NCBI RefSeq assembly: GCF_028435365.1
Contig: NZ_JAGTJJ010000026.1
Location: 62,001 to 126,000 of the forward strand
Direction of reading: 5' to 3'
Origin: Polyangium jinanense
Lineage (GTDB): Bacteria; Myxococcota; Polyangia; Polyangiales; Polyangiaceae
Length of the DNA stretch: 64,000 nt
The position numbers and the translations under genes are program-made. Numbering within the stretch: position 1 is the first letter of the stretch; every line of letters begins with the position of its first letter. Under the pieces are notes generated by a model. That model had not been told where the DNA came from and ran no database searches. It worked only from the letters and a program-made list of their open reading frames with translations. Of this stretch, positions 26,184-35,071 are shown in pieces.

Positions 26184-28420
26184 TTCCCGTCCTTCACCTC
26201 GAGCCTATCGAGCAGCCACGCGTACTTGAACGCCATCTCCTGCATTCGCTCGTAACGCCCTGATTTGCCCCCGTGCCCGGCCGGATCGAGGTGAATGCGC
26301 AGGAGGAGCTGGTTCTGGTCCGTTTTCATTTCACGGAGCTTCGCCACCCATTTCGCGGGCTCCCAGTACATCACCTGGCTGTCGTTGTACGACGTGTTCA
26401 CGAGGATCGACGGATACGCCTTCTTCCCGACGTTCTCGTAGGGGCTGTAGCGGGCGATGTATTCGAATTCGTCCTTCTTCTTGGGATTGCCCCACTCCTC
26501 GAATTCCTCGACGGTGAGCGGGAGGGATTCGTCGAGCATCGTGTTGATCACGTCGACGAAAGGCACGTCGGCGATCGCCGCGCGATACAGATCCGGGCGC
26601 ATGTTCAGGACCGCGCCCATGAGCAGACCGCCCGCGCTCGCGCCCTGGATCGCGATGCGATCCTTCGCGGCCCAGCCCATTTGCACGAGGCCCTCGGTCG
26701 CGTCCACGAAATCGGTGAACGTGTTCATCTTCGTCTTCATGCGCCCGGCGTCGTGCCAGATCTCGCCGAGCTCGCCGCCGCCGCGAATATGGGCGATCGC
26801 GCAGACCACGCCGCGATCCACGAGCGAGAACGCCTGCGCCGAGAACATCGGGAAGATGGGGAAGCCGTACGAGCCGTATGCATATAGGAAGAGCGGGTTC
26901 TTCCCGTCCGGGTTCGTCCCTTTTTTGTAGAGCAGCGAAACCGGGATCTTCGTGCCGTCCTTGGCCGTCGCGTGCACCCGCTTCGACTCGTACCGGCCGG
27001 GATCGTAGTTCGGGACCTCCACGCGCTTCTTCTGCACGAGCGCGCGCTTCTTCGGTTCGTAATCGTACACCGTGGGAGGCGTCGTCGGTGATTCGAACCG
27101 GAATCGATAGAACGTCGCGTCGAACTCGCGGTTGTCCCCCTGCCGCAGCGTGAAGATCGGCTCGGGCAGCGTGACCCGGTGCGAGCCGTCGAGGGAGAGC
27201 TTTTTCGGGTCGAGCACCCGGATCTGGCGCAGGCCGTCCTCGCGCTCGAAGGCCACGGCAAACGTCGAGAAGAGCTCGACGAATTCGATCATCACGTTCT
27301 TGCGGTGCGCAATCGTCTCCTTCCACGACGCACGCCCCGGGGATGAGACCTTGGCCACGACGAGCCGGTAGTTCGTCGATTTCGGATCGCCCGGCTTCGC
27401 GGGGCTGTTCGTGCGGATCACGAGTTCGTCGCCGCGATGATCCACGTCGTACTCGTGGTCCTGCTCCCGCGGCTCGACGAGCGTGAGCGACGCGCTGGGT
27501 TTGTCCGCGGGCAGGAAACGGACCTCGCTCGTCGTGTGGCTGTTCGACTGGACGAAGATGAGCTTCTTGCTGCTCGAACGAGCCGAATGCAGGCGGAACC
27601 GCTCGTCCTTCTCCTCGTAGAGCAGCGCATCCTTGGCCGCGTCGTCGCCGAGGTTGTGCCGGAAAAACTTGTGCGAGCGCTTCGTGACGGGATCCTCGAC
27701 CGTATAAAAGAGCGTCTTGCCATCCTTGGCGAACACGACCGACGTGACGCGCTCGGCCCGATCCGCGAGATCCTTGCCCGTCTTGAGGTCCCGCACGTGA
27801 AGCACGAATTGCCGGAAGCCGGTGGTGTCGAGGCCATACGCGAGGAGATTGCCGTCCTCGGAGAACGCGAGCGGGCCGAGGCCCACGTATTTCTCGGTCT
27901 TCGCGATCTCGTTCGGATCGATCACGATCTCCTCGGGCGCCTTGTCCCCGCCCTTCACGGCCTTGCGGCAGTAAATGGGGTATTGTTTCCCTTTTTCGGT
28001 GCGCGTGTAATAGAGATACGCGCCCTCCCGGGAGGGGACCTCCACGTCGGTCTCCTGCAGGCGGCCGAGGATTTCGCCATAGATGCGGTCCTTCACCGGC
28101 GTGAGCGCGGCGGTCATGGCCTCGCTGTACGCGTTCTCCGCGCGCAGGTGCTCGAGCACCTCGGGCGCGTCCTTCTTGCTCAGCCACGCATAGTCGTCGA
28201 CGAGCTTCACGCCGTGGAGCTCGGTGACGCGCGGCTCCTTCTTGGCAATCGGCGCGACCGGGCCCTTCGGTGCCGGTTTTTCCGCGGCGGCGGCGCTCGT
28301 CGCGGCGGACGGCGACGCGGCCGGCAGGCTCGTGGTCGGCGCGGGCGCCGGAGGCAGGCCCTCGCCCGAACAGCCGAGGACGAGGAGGAGCGGAAGGACG
28401 AACGGGGTGCGTCGGATCAT
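26180..28420 (-). CDS. Lipoprotein oligopeptidase B-like S9 peptidase
   Basis: The product is 746 aa. A start at 28420 gives a lipoprotein signal ending LLVLGC (Cys17); a start at 28456 would add 12 polar residues and bury the signal. A linker rich in Ala/Pro precedes a prolyl-oligopeptidase-type beta-propeller and the alpha/beta-hydrolase domain. The catalytic Ser is Ser595 in GASAGG; the Asp is in NTSYNDSQVMYWEPAKW and the His in AGHGGKSGR, which together are typical of oligopeptidase B (cleavage after Arg/Lys in short peptides). E. coli oligopeptidase B is cytoplasmic; a lipid-anchored form implies work in the periplasm or at the surface. It is coupled to folA by a 4-bp overlap. Confidence 0.9.
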   Translation of the reverse strand: MIRRTPFVLPLLLVLGCSGEGLPPAPAPTTSLPAASPSAATSAAAAEKPAPKGPVAPIAKKEPRVTELHGVKLVDDYAWLSKKDAPEVLEHLRAENAYSEAMTAALTPVKDRIYGEILGRLQETDVEVPSREGAYLYYTRTEKGKQYPIYCRKAVKGGDKAPEEIVIDPNEIAKTEKYVGLGPLAFSEDGNLLAYGLDTTGFRQFVLHVRDLKTGKDLADRAERVTSVVFAKDGKTLFYTVEDPVTKRSHKFFRHNLGDDAAKDALLYEEKDERFRLHSARSSSKKLIFVQSNSHTTSEVRFLPADKPSASLTLVEPREQDHEYDVDHRGDELVIRTNSPAKPGDPKSTNYRLVVAKVSSPGRASWKETIAHRKNVMIEFVELFSTFAVAFEREDGLRQIRVLDPKKLSLDGSHRVTLPEPIFTLRQGDNREFDATFYRFRFESPTTPPTVYDYEPKKRALVQKKRVEVPNYDPGRYESKRVHATAKDGTKIPVSLLYKKGTNPDGKNPLFLYAYGSYGFPIFPMFSAQAFSLVDRGVVCAIAHIRGGGELGEIWHDAGRMKTKMNTFTDFVDATEGLVQMGWAAKDRIAIQGASAGGLLMGAVLNMRPDLYRAAIADVPFVDVINTMLDESLPLTVEEFEEWGNPKKKDEFEYIARYSPYENVGKKAYPSILVNTSYNDSQVMYWEPAKWVAKLREMKTDQNQLLLRIHLDPAGHGGKSGRYERMQEMAFKYAWLLDRLEVKDGK

Positions 28421-28719
28421 CGCGGCGAAGGATAGCCCAGGTTCGCCCTCGGGCATGGCCTACGGAACGCGCCTCCAGGAGCGGAACCGCCGAGCCGGCG
28501 CGTTCCGCGCCGCGCCCTGGCCCGGACATCGCATCGCCCCTACCGTCGCCGACGAGGACAGGCAACCCGAAACGTTTTTCAAATCTGCAACGTGCGGCGC
28601 GCGCGGGTGCTTCTCTCGCGTTCCGCCACGAGGTCCGGCTGCCCGTTGCGGCCCTCGGGGCGCCTTCGGTATCGTACGAGCCTGCCGCGGCGGAAAGACG
28701 CGGCCAGACGAGGAGCGCC
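28421..28719. other. Divergent intergenic region, 299 bp
   Basis: It lies between the oligopeptidase gene (minus) and the first kinase gene (plus). I see no gene; the open frame that precedes the kinase ATG has no ribosome site or conserved content. It must hold both promoters. Confidence 0.5.
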
Positions 28720-29613
28720 ATGTCGTATCGAGCGGGTGATGTCATCGACGGTCGGTACAAGCTCCTCGATCTCATCGGCAGCGGCGGCCACGGCTACGTG
28801 TTCCGCGCCGAGGACATGGACCTCAGCGCGCCCGTCGCCGTGAAGTGCCTCCTGCCGAACATCACGAGCGAGCCCGTGTTCACGACGCGCATCGCCCGCG
28901 AGGCGCGCGCCATGGGCCTGCTCAGCGGCACGGCGGCGACGCAGATCCTCGCCTTCAACCGCTCGGACAACGGCACGCTCTACATCGTGATGGAGCTGCT
29001 CGAGGGCAAGGATCTCGAGGCCTACGTGCGCGGCGTCGAGGCGAAAGGTGGGCCCATGCCCATCGATCGCGCGCTCGAGATCATGCGCCCCGTCGCCGAG
29101 ACGCTCTCCGCCGCGCACGCGCGCGGCATCGTGCACCGCGACGTCAAACCCGCGAACATCTTCGTCCTGCGCACGCGCGCGCGGGGCCGCGTGCGGCTGC
29201 TCGACTTCGGCCTCGCCAAGGAGGTCGGAGGTTTCACGGTCACGCGCGACGGCACCATCGCCGGATCCCCGACGTACATGGCGCCCGAGATCTGGGCGGG
29301 CAAACCCAAGGACCTCGATCACCGCGCCGACGTCTACTCGTTCGGCGCCGTCGTCTTCCGCATGATCGGCAGCAGGCTCCCGTTCCCCGCACGCAAGATG
29401 GTGGAACTTTTGCGCGCTGTCTCGACCGACCCGCGCCCGAGCCTGCGCGCGCTCCGGCCCGATCTGCCGGAGGCCGTGGATCCGTGGGTCGCGCGGGTGC
29501 TCGCGAGCCAGCCTTCGCACCGCTTCACGTCGATGCAGGAGGCGTGGACCGAGCTCTGCAAGGCGCTCGGTCGCACCACGGAGCTCGAGGACGACGATCT
29601 CGGCTTGCCTTGA
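28720..29613 (+). CDS. Hanks-type Ser/Thr protein kinase, soluble
   Basis: The product is 297 aa, almost only a kinase domain. The ATG at 28720 is preceded by GAGGAG. Visible are the P-loop GSGGHGYVFRAE (about 21-32), the ATP-binding Lys in VAVKCLLP, the catalytic loop HRDVKPANIF, the metal motif DFGLAK, and GSPTYMAPE. All catalytic residues are present, so an active kinase is expected. There is no transmembrane segment and no sensor domain. A second kinase gene starts 31 bp downstream on the same strand. The acidic tail ELEDDD is short. The targets are unknown; the FHA and PP2C proteins at 54-60 kb are possible partners by type only. Confidence 0.92.
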   Translation: MSYRAGDVIDGRYKLLDLIGSGGHGYVFRAEDMDLSAPVAVKCLLPNITSEPVFTTRIAREARAMGLLSGTAATQILAFNRSDNGTLYIVMELLEGKDLEAYVRGVEAKGGPMPIDRALEIMRPVAETLSAAHARGIVHRDVKPANIFVLRTRARGRVRLLDFGLAKEVGGFTVTRDGTIAGSPTYMAPEIWAGKPKDLDHRADVYSFGAVVFRMIGSRLPFPARKMVELLRAVSTDPRPSLRALRPDLPEAVDPWVARVLASQPSHRFTSMQEAWTELCKALGRTTELEDDDLGLP

Positions 29614-29644
29614 ATCGGCGTTTGTCTGCCCGTACGCTCGGCAC

Positions 29645-31153
29645 ATGTCGGACCCCGGCGCGGACACGGTGCCGATCTTTCTGCTCGCCCCCGCGCAGCT
29701 CTTTCATGAGCGATACCGCATCGTGCGCACGATCCGCACGGGCGGGATGGGCGCCGTCTACGAGGCCACGGACGAACGCACCGCCGGCCGCCGCGCCCTG
29801 AAGATCATCCACCCGAACCTGCTCGCCGAGCACGCAGACTTCAAGGCGCGCTTCGAACGCGAGGCGCGGATCCTCGGGGAGCTCGAGAGTGATCACATCG
29901 TCCGCGTGATCGACGCCGGCGTGGACGTGCCCTCGGGTTTGCCCTTCCTCGCGATGGAGCTCCTGCGCGGGCGCGACCTCGGCATGGTCGTCACCGAGCG
30001 CGGCGCCCTGCCCCCCGGCGAGGTGCGCACCTACCTCGCGCAGGCCGCGTTCGCGCTCGACAAGACCCACGCGGCAGGCGTCGTGCATCGCGACATCAAG
30101 CCCGACAACCTCTTTCTGACGTACCGCGACGACGGCTCGCCGTGCCTCAAGCTGCTCGACTTCGGCATCGCCAAGGCCGACGGCCACCTCGGCATCGGGA
30201 TGCAGACGAAGACCATCCTCGGCAGCCCCTACTTCATGGCGCCCGAGCAGATCTTCATGGACCAGCCCATCGGCCCCGCCGTCGACGTCTACGCGCTCGG
30301 GCACACGGCGTTCATGCTGCTCGTCGGCGCGCCGTACTGGGCCGAGGAGTTCGAGAAGGCACCCTCGATCATCACGCTCGCGCGTTGCCTCGACAACCCG
30401 CTGCCCGAGCCCCCCGCGACGCGGGCGCGGCGGCGCCACGCCGTGGAGCTGCCCGCGGCAGTCGACGCCTGGTTTTCACGGTGTGTCGCGCGAAACCCGG
30501 GCGATCGATTCCCGAGCGCCTCCGCCGCACTCGTCGCGCTCTCCGAGGCCCTCTTCCCCGCGGACCATGTGGACCCGAGCCACTCGACGCCGCCTCCGCC
30601 GCGGGAGCCCTACATTTCGGTCACGTACGAATCGACGCCGCCCCCTCCGGCGCGCGGCTCCCGCCCCTCGATCCCGCCGCCGAGCGAGGAAACGAAGCAC
30701 CCGACGCCGTCACGGACGAGCCGGCACTCGACGCCGCCGTCCTCGCTGGAGCGGGTGAAGTCGTCCGTGTCGCGGGCCCGGAGCGGATACACGATCCGCG
30801 TGGAGCGGGAGCGTAGGCTCGTGCGGCTTTCGGTATGGGGCTTCTGGACGGTCGATCAGGCGCGGGCCTACTACGAGGAGTTCGCGCGCGTGACGCAGCC
30901 GCTCTGGGGCAAGCGCTGGCGCGTCCTCGCGGACACCGCGGACTTCGCAGCCCAGAAGCCCGACGTGAGCGCGTTCGTGGAGCGGACGATGGAGGTCGCC
31001 CAGAAAAACGGCTGCGTGCGAGCCGCAAATATCGTGTCGAGTACGCTGACGAAGATGCAGCTCGCGCGCATGTCCATCGAGCAAGGCTTGCCCTCGTTCG
31101 CGTTCTTCCAGGACGAGGCCGAGGCCATGATCTGGCTGCTCGATGGCACGTAA
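29645..31153 (+). CDS. Ser/Thr protein kinase with C-terminal STAS-like domain
   Basis: The product is 502 aa. The kinase domain (about 22-300) has GGMGAVYEA, the Lys in RRALKIIHP, HRDIKPDNLF, DFGIAK and GSPYFMAPE, all intact. A Pro/Ser/Thr-rich linker (about 310-380) follows, with several TPPPP and STPP stretches. The last 120 residues form a separate domain, with beta strands IRVERERRLVRLSVWG and WRVLADTADF and alternating helices, that resembles a SpoIIAA/STAS-like fold. There is no transmembrane helix. The kinase is probably co-transcribed with the preceding one (31 bp). The combination suggests a kinase that reads or phosphorylates a STAS switch in cis. The fold call is from pattern only. 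Confidence 0.85.
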   Translation: MSDPGADTVPIFLLAPAQLFHERYRIVRTIRTGGMGAVYEATDERTAGRRALKIIHPNLLAEHADFKARFEREARILGELESDHIVRVIDAGVDVPSGLPFLAMELLRGRDLGMVVTERGALPPGEVRTYLAQAAFALDKTHAAGVVHRDIKPDNLFLTYRDDGSPCLKLLDFGIAKADGHLGIGMQTKTILGSPYFMAPEQIFMDQPIGPAVDVYALGHTAFMLLVGAPYWAEEFEKAPSIITLARCLDNPLPEPPATRARRRHAVELPAAVDAWFSRCVARNPGDRFPSASAALVALSEALFPADHVDPSHSTPPPPREPYISVTYESTPPPPARGSRPSIPPPSEETKHPTPSRTSRHSTPPSSLERVKSSVSRARSGYTIRVERERRLVRLSVWGFWTVDQARAYYEEFARVTQPLWGKRWRVLADTADFAAQKPDVSAFVERTMEVAQKNGCVRAANIVSSTLTKMQLARMSIEQGLPSFAFFQDEAEAMIWLLDGT

Positions 31154-31175
31154 GAGGGGTTTTCACAGCGTAGCG

Positions 31176-31277
31176 CCGGGGTTTCACCCCGGACCCGACG
31201 AGGGGTTGTCCACCCCTCGACCCGGACCAGGGCAAGCCCTGGACGTTGGATGCAAAGGCCGCGATGCGGCCTTTGCA
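31176..31277. repeat. Cluster of four tandem short-loop hairpins
   Basis: Four consecutive inverted repeats lie between the convergent kinase and cyclic-nucleotide-binding genes: 31176-31192 (7-bp stem, 3-nt loop), 31199-31219 (8 bp, 5-nt loop), 31227-31242 (7 bp, 2-nt loop), and 31251-31277 (12 bp perfect, 3-nt loop). None has a strong T-run. One unit shares its wording with a unit of the second cluster near 56.9 kb. Confidence 0.8.
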
Positions 31278-31283
31278 CGCGAT

Positions 31284-33494
31284 TCAACCGAGCAAGAACT
31301 TCCGGATCCGACCCGCGAGCCCGTCCGGGCTCGCTTGCCGCATGCGGCCCTCCCGATCGAGCTGCCGCGCGGCGATCAGCAGGCCGAGCTCGACCACGAG
31401 CTGCGGGCGTGACTCGATGATCGGCGCGAGCGCCTGCTTGCTGATCTCGTAGAGCGTCGACTCGCAGGTCGTGCGCACGGTAGCAGTGCGCTCGCAGCCC
31501 GTGAGCAACGCGACCTCCCCGAAGACCGCGCCGCGCTCCAGCGTGGCCACGGCGACGTCCTGGCCGCCCTGCTGGCGCACGAGGACCTCGACCGTGCCCG
31601 CGGCGAGGATGAAGAGTGAGGAGCCCCGGTCGCCCTCGCGCACCACACGATCGTGCGGGCCGTAGACGACGGGGCGTGTCTTCTGCGCGAGCCTTTCGAC
31701 CTCGCGATCCGTGAGCGGCTTGAAGACCGGCACGCGGCGAAGGAGCGCCGCGATGTCGGCATGCGTGGGCTCGGGCCCGAGGGAGAGCGGCTCGGCCGCG
31801 TCGAGCCCGCCGCCGTAGCCGTCACGCCGCTGCAGGGCGTCGACGAGGGAGCTGTCGCCGCGCATGTACGCCTCGAAGAGGCTCGCGGTGCGCGGGATGC
31901 ACTCGTCGCCCGTGTGATCCATGAGTCCACGCTCACGGGCGAAACGCGCGACCTCGTTCATCGACTGGCGGTACTGCCGACACGCCGAGGGGAAGAGGCC
32001 GTCCTGATCGCCGAAGGCCCCGGTCAACGACTCGGGAAGCGCGTAGCTGCCGAAGACGCCGCGCTGGTGCCACATGGCGAAGTCACGCGTGCGTTGGTCG
32101 AGCCAACCGAGCTCGGGGAACGCGGCGAGGCCGTTCTTGAGGACCGCGCGCTCGGCGTCGCGGAAGACGCGGTGCCAGGTCTCCTGCGCGTTCTCGACGT
32201 TCGGGCCGGCGAGCGCGATGGCGTGCTTCAGGTCCTCGTGATGCGCGTGCAGGAACGCGAGCGTCGCCTTCTGCTTGCGCAGGAGGTTCGCGAAGCTCAC
32301 GGGCCCGGCCGCGAGCAGATCCGACGAGCGCGGGACGATCTCGCGCATGGCCCAGACCCGCCTCCACGCCGCGACGTCGATCCGCTCGCGGATCCGCGCG
32401 AAGACCGGGCTTTTCTCGAACACCTGGCGCTCGGCCGGCGAGAGCAGATCGGGGTGCTCGGCCCGCACGGCCCCGAAGATGCCGAGGCACGTGAGCAGCT
32501 CCAGGTAGAGGCCGACGCGCAGGAGCCACGCGGGATCGGGGAGGTTTCGCCGCTGCTCGCCGAGGTCCTGCCGGATGGCGTGCAGGTAGAGCATCGCCTT
32601 GTCGGTGCCAATCGTGAGGACCGGGAACCACGGGTGGTATCCGACGTGCAGATCCGGGATGTCCAGCACGTCGGCCTGCAGCTTCGTGTCGGCCGGGATG
32701 AGCCGCTCGCAGAGCCGCGCGTAGAGCGATCCGAAGCGGCCCGTGTCGTAGATCTCGGCCTCGATCGTGTCTTCGGCCATGTACTTGCTGCCCTCCGTGT
32801 GAAGGGCGAGCGTGATGCGCAGCTTCTGGTGGAAGAGGTGCGCGAACGTGAACGGATCGGCACCGTCGGGCGTGCGCGCGCGCAGGGAGGGTGCGACCTC
32901 GGACCAGTCGTACCCGCGCCCCTCGGGGCTGCCTTTGCGGCGCGGCAGGAGGCCCTCTGGATTCAACGTCGCCGCGTAGACGGTCTTGTAGAACTCGTTC
33001 CACGACGCCTCCTCGATCGCGGGGAACGGGTACGCGGCGGCCGAGACGACCTGTGGCTTGAGCACGATGCCCGAAAGCCCCGGGACGGGGCAAGGCTCGC
33101 CGTCGCCCTCGACGTGCGGCAGGAACTCGACCGACATGCGGACCTCGAACGAGCGCTGGAACGGCGCGACGTACGCGTAGAGGTCCTTCACCTGGTAGAG
33201 CAGGCAGAGGTCGTCTGTGTGCGCGTCCTTTGCCGCGGTCGACACGAGGCCCGCGTGCTCGCTCGCGCCGAGCCCGGGGCCGAGCGCCTCGTCCATGGGC
33301 CTTCGGCCGGCCTCGAACGGGACGATCTCGATCGCCGGCTCGAGCTCGGCGGACTCCTCCATCGGGTCCTTGCGCGACTCGAGCTCGCGCATGTACGCGC
33401 GCACGAACGCGAGCTTGTCCTCCCAGGACATGCCCGCGACGGGGCTCAGGAGAAGGCGTTTGAAGAGCTTCTTGAAGTCTCGGGGGTTCTGCAT
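31284..33494 (-). CDS. Large protein of unknown N-terminal type with C-terminal cyclic-nucleotide-binding domain
   Basis: The product is 736 aa. The last 150 residues are a cyclic-nucleotide-binding domain with a phosphate-binding-cassette-like GAVFGEVALLTGCERTATVR (about 653-673). The first 580 residues match no family I recognise; they look soluble, with mixed alpha/beta content and conserved-looking His/Asp/Tyr-rich stretches such as DLHVGYHPWFPVLTIG. The ATG lies 49 bp inside the end of the flavin monooxygenase gene, so the two are coupled. The ribosome site is weak. With the P450 and monooxygenase upstream it may be a tailoring enzyme or a regulator that binds a nucleotide. The function of the large part remains open. 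Confidence 0.75.
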   Translation of the reverse strand: MQNPRDFKKLFKRLLLSPVAGMSWEDKLAFVRAYMRELESRKDPMEESAELEPAIEIVPFEAGRRPMDEALGPGLGASEHAGLVSTAAKDAHTDDLCLLYQVKDLYAYVAPFQRSFEVRMSVEFLPHVEGDGEPCPVPGLSGIVLKPQVVSAAAYPFPAIEEASWNEFYKTVYAATLNPEGLLPRRKGSPEGRGYDWSEVAPSLRARTPDGADPFTFAHLFHQKLRITLALHTEGSKYMAEDTIEAEIYDTGRFGSLYARLCERLIPADTKLQADVLDIPDLHVGYHPWFPVLTIGTDKAMLYLHAIRQDLGEQRRNLPDPAWLLRVGLYLELLTCLGIFGAVRAEHPDLLSPAERQVFEKSPVFARIRERIDVAAWRRVWAMREIVPRSSDLLAAGPVSFANLLRKQKATLAFLHAHHEDLKHAIALAGPNVENAQETWHRVFRDAERAVLKNGLAAFPELGWLDQRTRDFAMWHQRGVFGSYALPESLTGAFGDQDGLFPSACRQYRQSMNEVARFARERGLMDHTGDECIPRTASLFEAYMRGDSSLVDALQRRDGYGGGLDAAEPLSLGPEPTHADIAALLRRVPVFKPLTDREVERLAQKTRPVVYGPHDRVVREGDRGSSLFILAAGTVEVLVRQQGGQDVAVATLERGAVFGEVALLTGCERTATVRTTCESTLYEISKQALAPIIESRPQLVVELGLLIAARQLDREGRMRQASPDGLAGRIRKFLLG

Positions 33495-34990
33495 GCTTCG
33501 TCGCGATCACGCGCCTCGCGGGCGCGCGCATCGAGCTCCTCCTCGAGGTCCGCGTAGAGCGAAGGATCCACCGGAAGGAGGAACTCGCGGAAGGGATTTT
33601 GCGGCAGCCTGCGCACCCGCGCCCCCATGTCCCGGCAAAGGTCGTCGATGTAGTGGAAGTTCCACGGGACGATGCAAGCTCCGCCCGTGAACGCGTCCGG
33701 CCGCTCGCGCTTGCGGAAGGCGAGGTGCTCGTCGATGCGGGCGATCACCTCCTCGCGCGGCGGCAGCTTCATCCGGCCCCGGAAGAGCTCGCAGAGCCAC
33801 CGCGCGCCGACCTCCGAGGTGAGCTGGCTGTAGAGGCTGTTGATGAAGCCGCAGAAACCGAGGCCCGGGACGTCGGGGTGGTAGAGGCCGCGATAGAGCC
33901 GGAATGTGCCCTCCTCGTCCTGCACGATGCGCTGGAGCGAGGGTTCGAGGAACGGGAACTCCTGGCGAAAACCCGTCCCGAAGATCACAACGTCGGCCGG
34001 GATGCGCTTGCCGTCCGAGGTCTCGACGGCGCCTTCGTGGAACCGCGCGATCTCGCCCCGGTGGAGCTTCAGCGCCCCGCGCTGCGCGGCCTCGTAGAAG
34101 CCCACGGGCGCCATGTTGAGCGAGCAACCGACGTCGCTCAGAGGCGCCTCGGGCCGGAGGCCGGTCTTGGTGAGCCCGAGGTCCATGTCGAGGGCGCCCA
34201 TGACCTGGTTCCAGTACCAGGCGACAAACCCGAAAGCCTTTTCGTGCATCGCGCGCTCGAAGCCCTCCGCGCGCGGGTGCAGGAAAAACATCTCGGAGAA
34301 GCGGTTCAGGAGCAGGTACTTCGTGGGCACGACCCCGAACAGGAACCGCGGCGCCTTCCACGCAGTGCTCCGGTGGACGAGCGTCACCTCGCGCGCGGGC
34401 TCCACCGCGACGGACGCCACGTCGCACGCCGACTTCGAGAAGCCCACGACGACCACGCGTTTGCCCCGCACGACGCTCGTGTCGTGGAACGCCGTCGTGT
34501 GCAGCACGCGGCCCCCGTTCGCCTCGAACGCCTCGCGGCCGGGGATCGCGGGGATGTGCGGCAGGCTGAAGAGGCCGCTGGAGATGATCACCTGGTCGAA
34601 GGTGTGGGTGTTCCGCTCGGATGCGGGGGCGCCCACGGGGCGCGTGTCCACGACAAACCCGCCTCCGTCGCGGCGGCGGATCTCGCCCACCTGGGTGCGG
34701 AGACGGACGCGTGGCGTGACGCCGAAATGGTCGGCGTAGCTCGCGAGATAGGCCTGGACCTGGGCGCCCTCGGGCCACTCGGGGTAGTGGCTGGGCATGG
34801 GGAAATCGGAGAATGCGTAGGTGTCGCGGGCGTTTTGCGTCTGGAGGCCGGGGTAGCGGCGCGAGCGTGCCCAGACGCCGCCGACCTCGTCTTCCTTCTC
34901 GAACACCGTGACCTCGAAGCCGCCCCGCAGGAACGTCTTCGCGGCCACGAGCCCACTCAATCCACCCCCGATGATGCCCACCGATGCCAT
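33446..34990 (-). CDS. Flavin-containing monooxygenase (FMO/BVMO type)
   Basis: The product is 514 aa. N-terminal FAD motif GIIGGGLSGLVAAK (about 4-17), an FMO-type signature around GGRVLHTTAF (about 165-175) and a second dinucleotide motif GFSKSACDVAS (about 185) for NADPH are all visible. The family adds one oxygen atom to N, S or ketone substrates. The ATG at 34990 has GGAGGG four bases upstream; a TTG at 35008 would add six residues and is less likely. The gene follows the P450 by 81 bp on the same strand and overlaps the next gene by 49 bp. The setting suggests oxidative tailoring of a small molecule. Confidence 0.9.
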   Translation of the reverse strand: MASVGIIGGGLSGLVAAKTFLRGGFEVTVFEKEDEVGGVWARSRRYPGLQTQNARDTYAFSDFPMPSHYPEWPEGAQVQAYLASYADHFGVTPRVRLRTQVGEIRRRDGGGFVVDTRPVGAPASERNTHTFDQVIISSGLFSLPHIPAIPGREAFEANGGRVLHTTAFHDTSVVRGKRVVVVGFSKSACDVASVAVEPAREVTLVHRSTAWKAPRFLFGVVPTKYLLLNRFSEMFFLHPRAEGFERAMHEKAFGFVAWYWNQVMGALDMDLGLTKTGLRPEAPLSDVGCSLNMAPVGFYEAAQRGALKLHRGEIARFHEGAVETSDGKRIPADVVIFGTGFRQEFPFLEPSLQRIVQDEEGTFRLYRGLYHPDVPGLGFCGFINSLYSQLTSEVGARWLCELFRGRMKLPPREEVIARIDEHLAFRKRERPDAFTGGACIVPWNFHYIDDLCRDMGARVRRLPQNPFREFLLPVDPSLYADLEEELDARAREARDRDEACRTPETSRSSSNAFS

Positions 34991-35071
34991 GCGCCCTCCG
35001 TGGTTCAAGAAAGAACCCGGATGCTACGGCAAAGGCCGGCCGAGGACCAGAGAGGCCGCCCGCAGCCCGGT

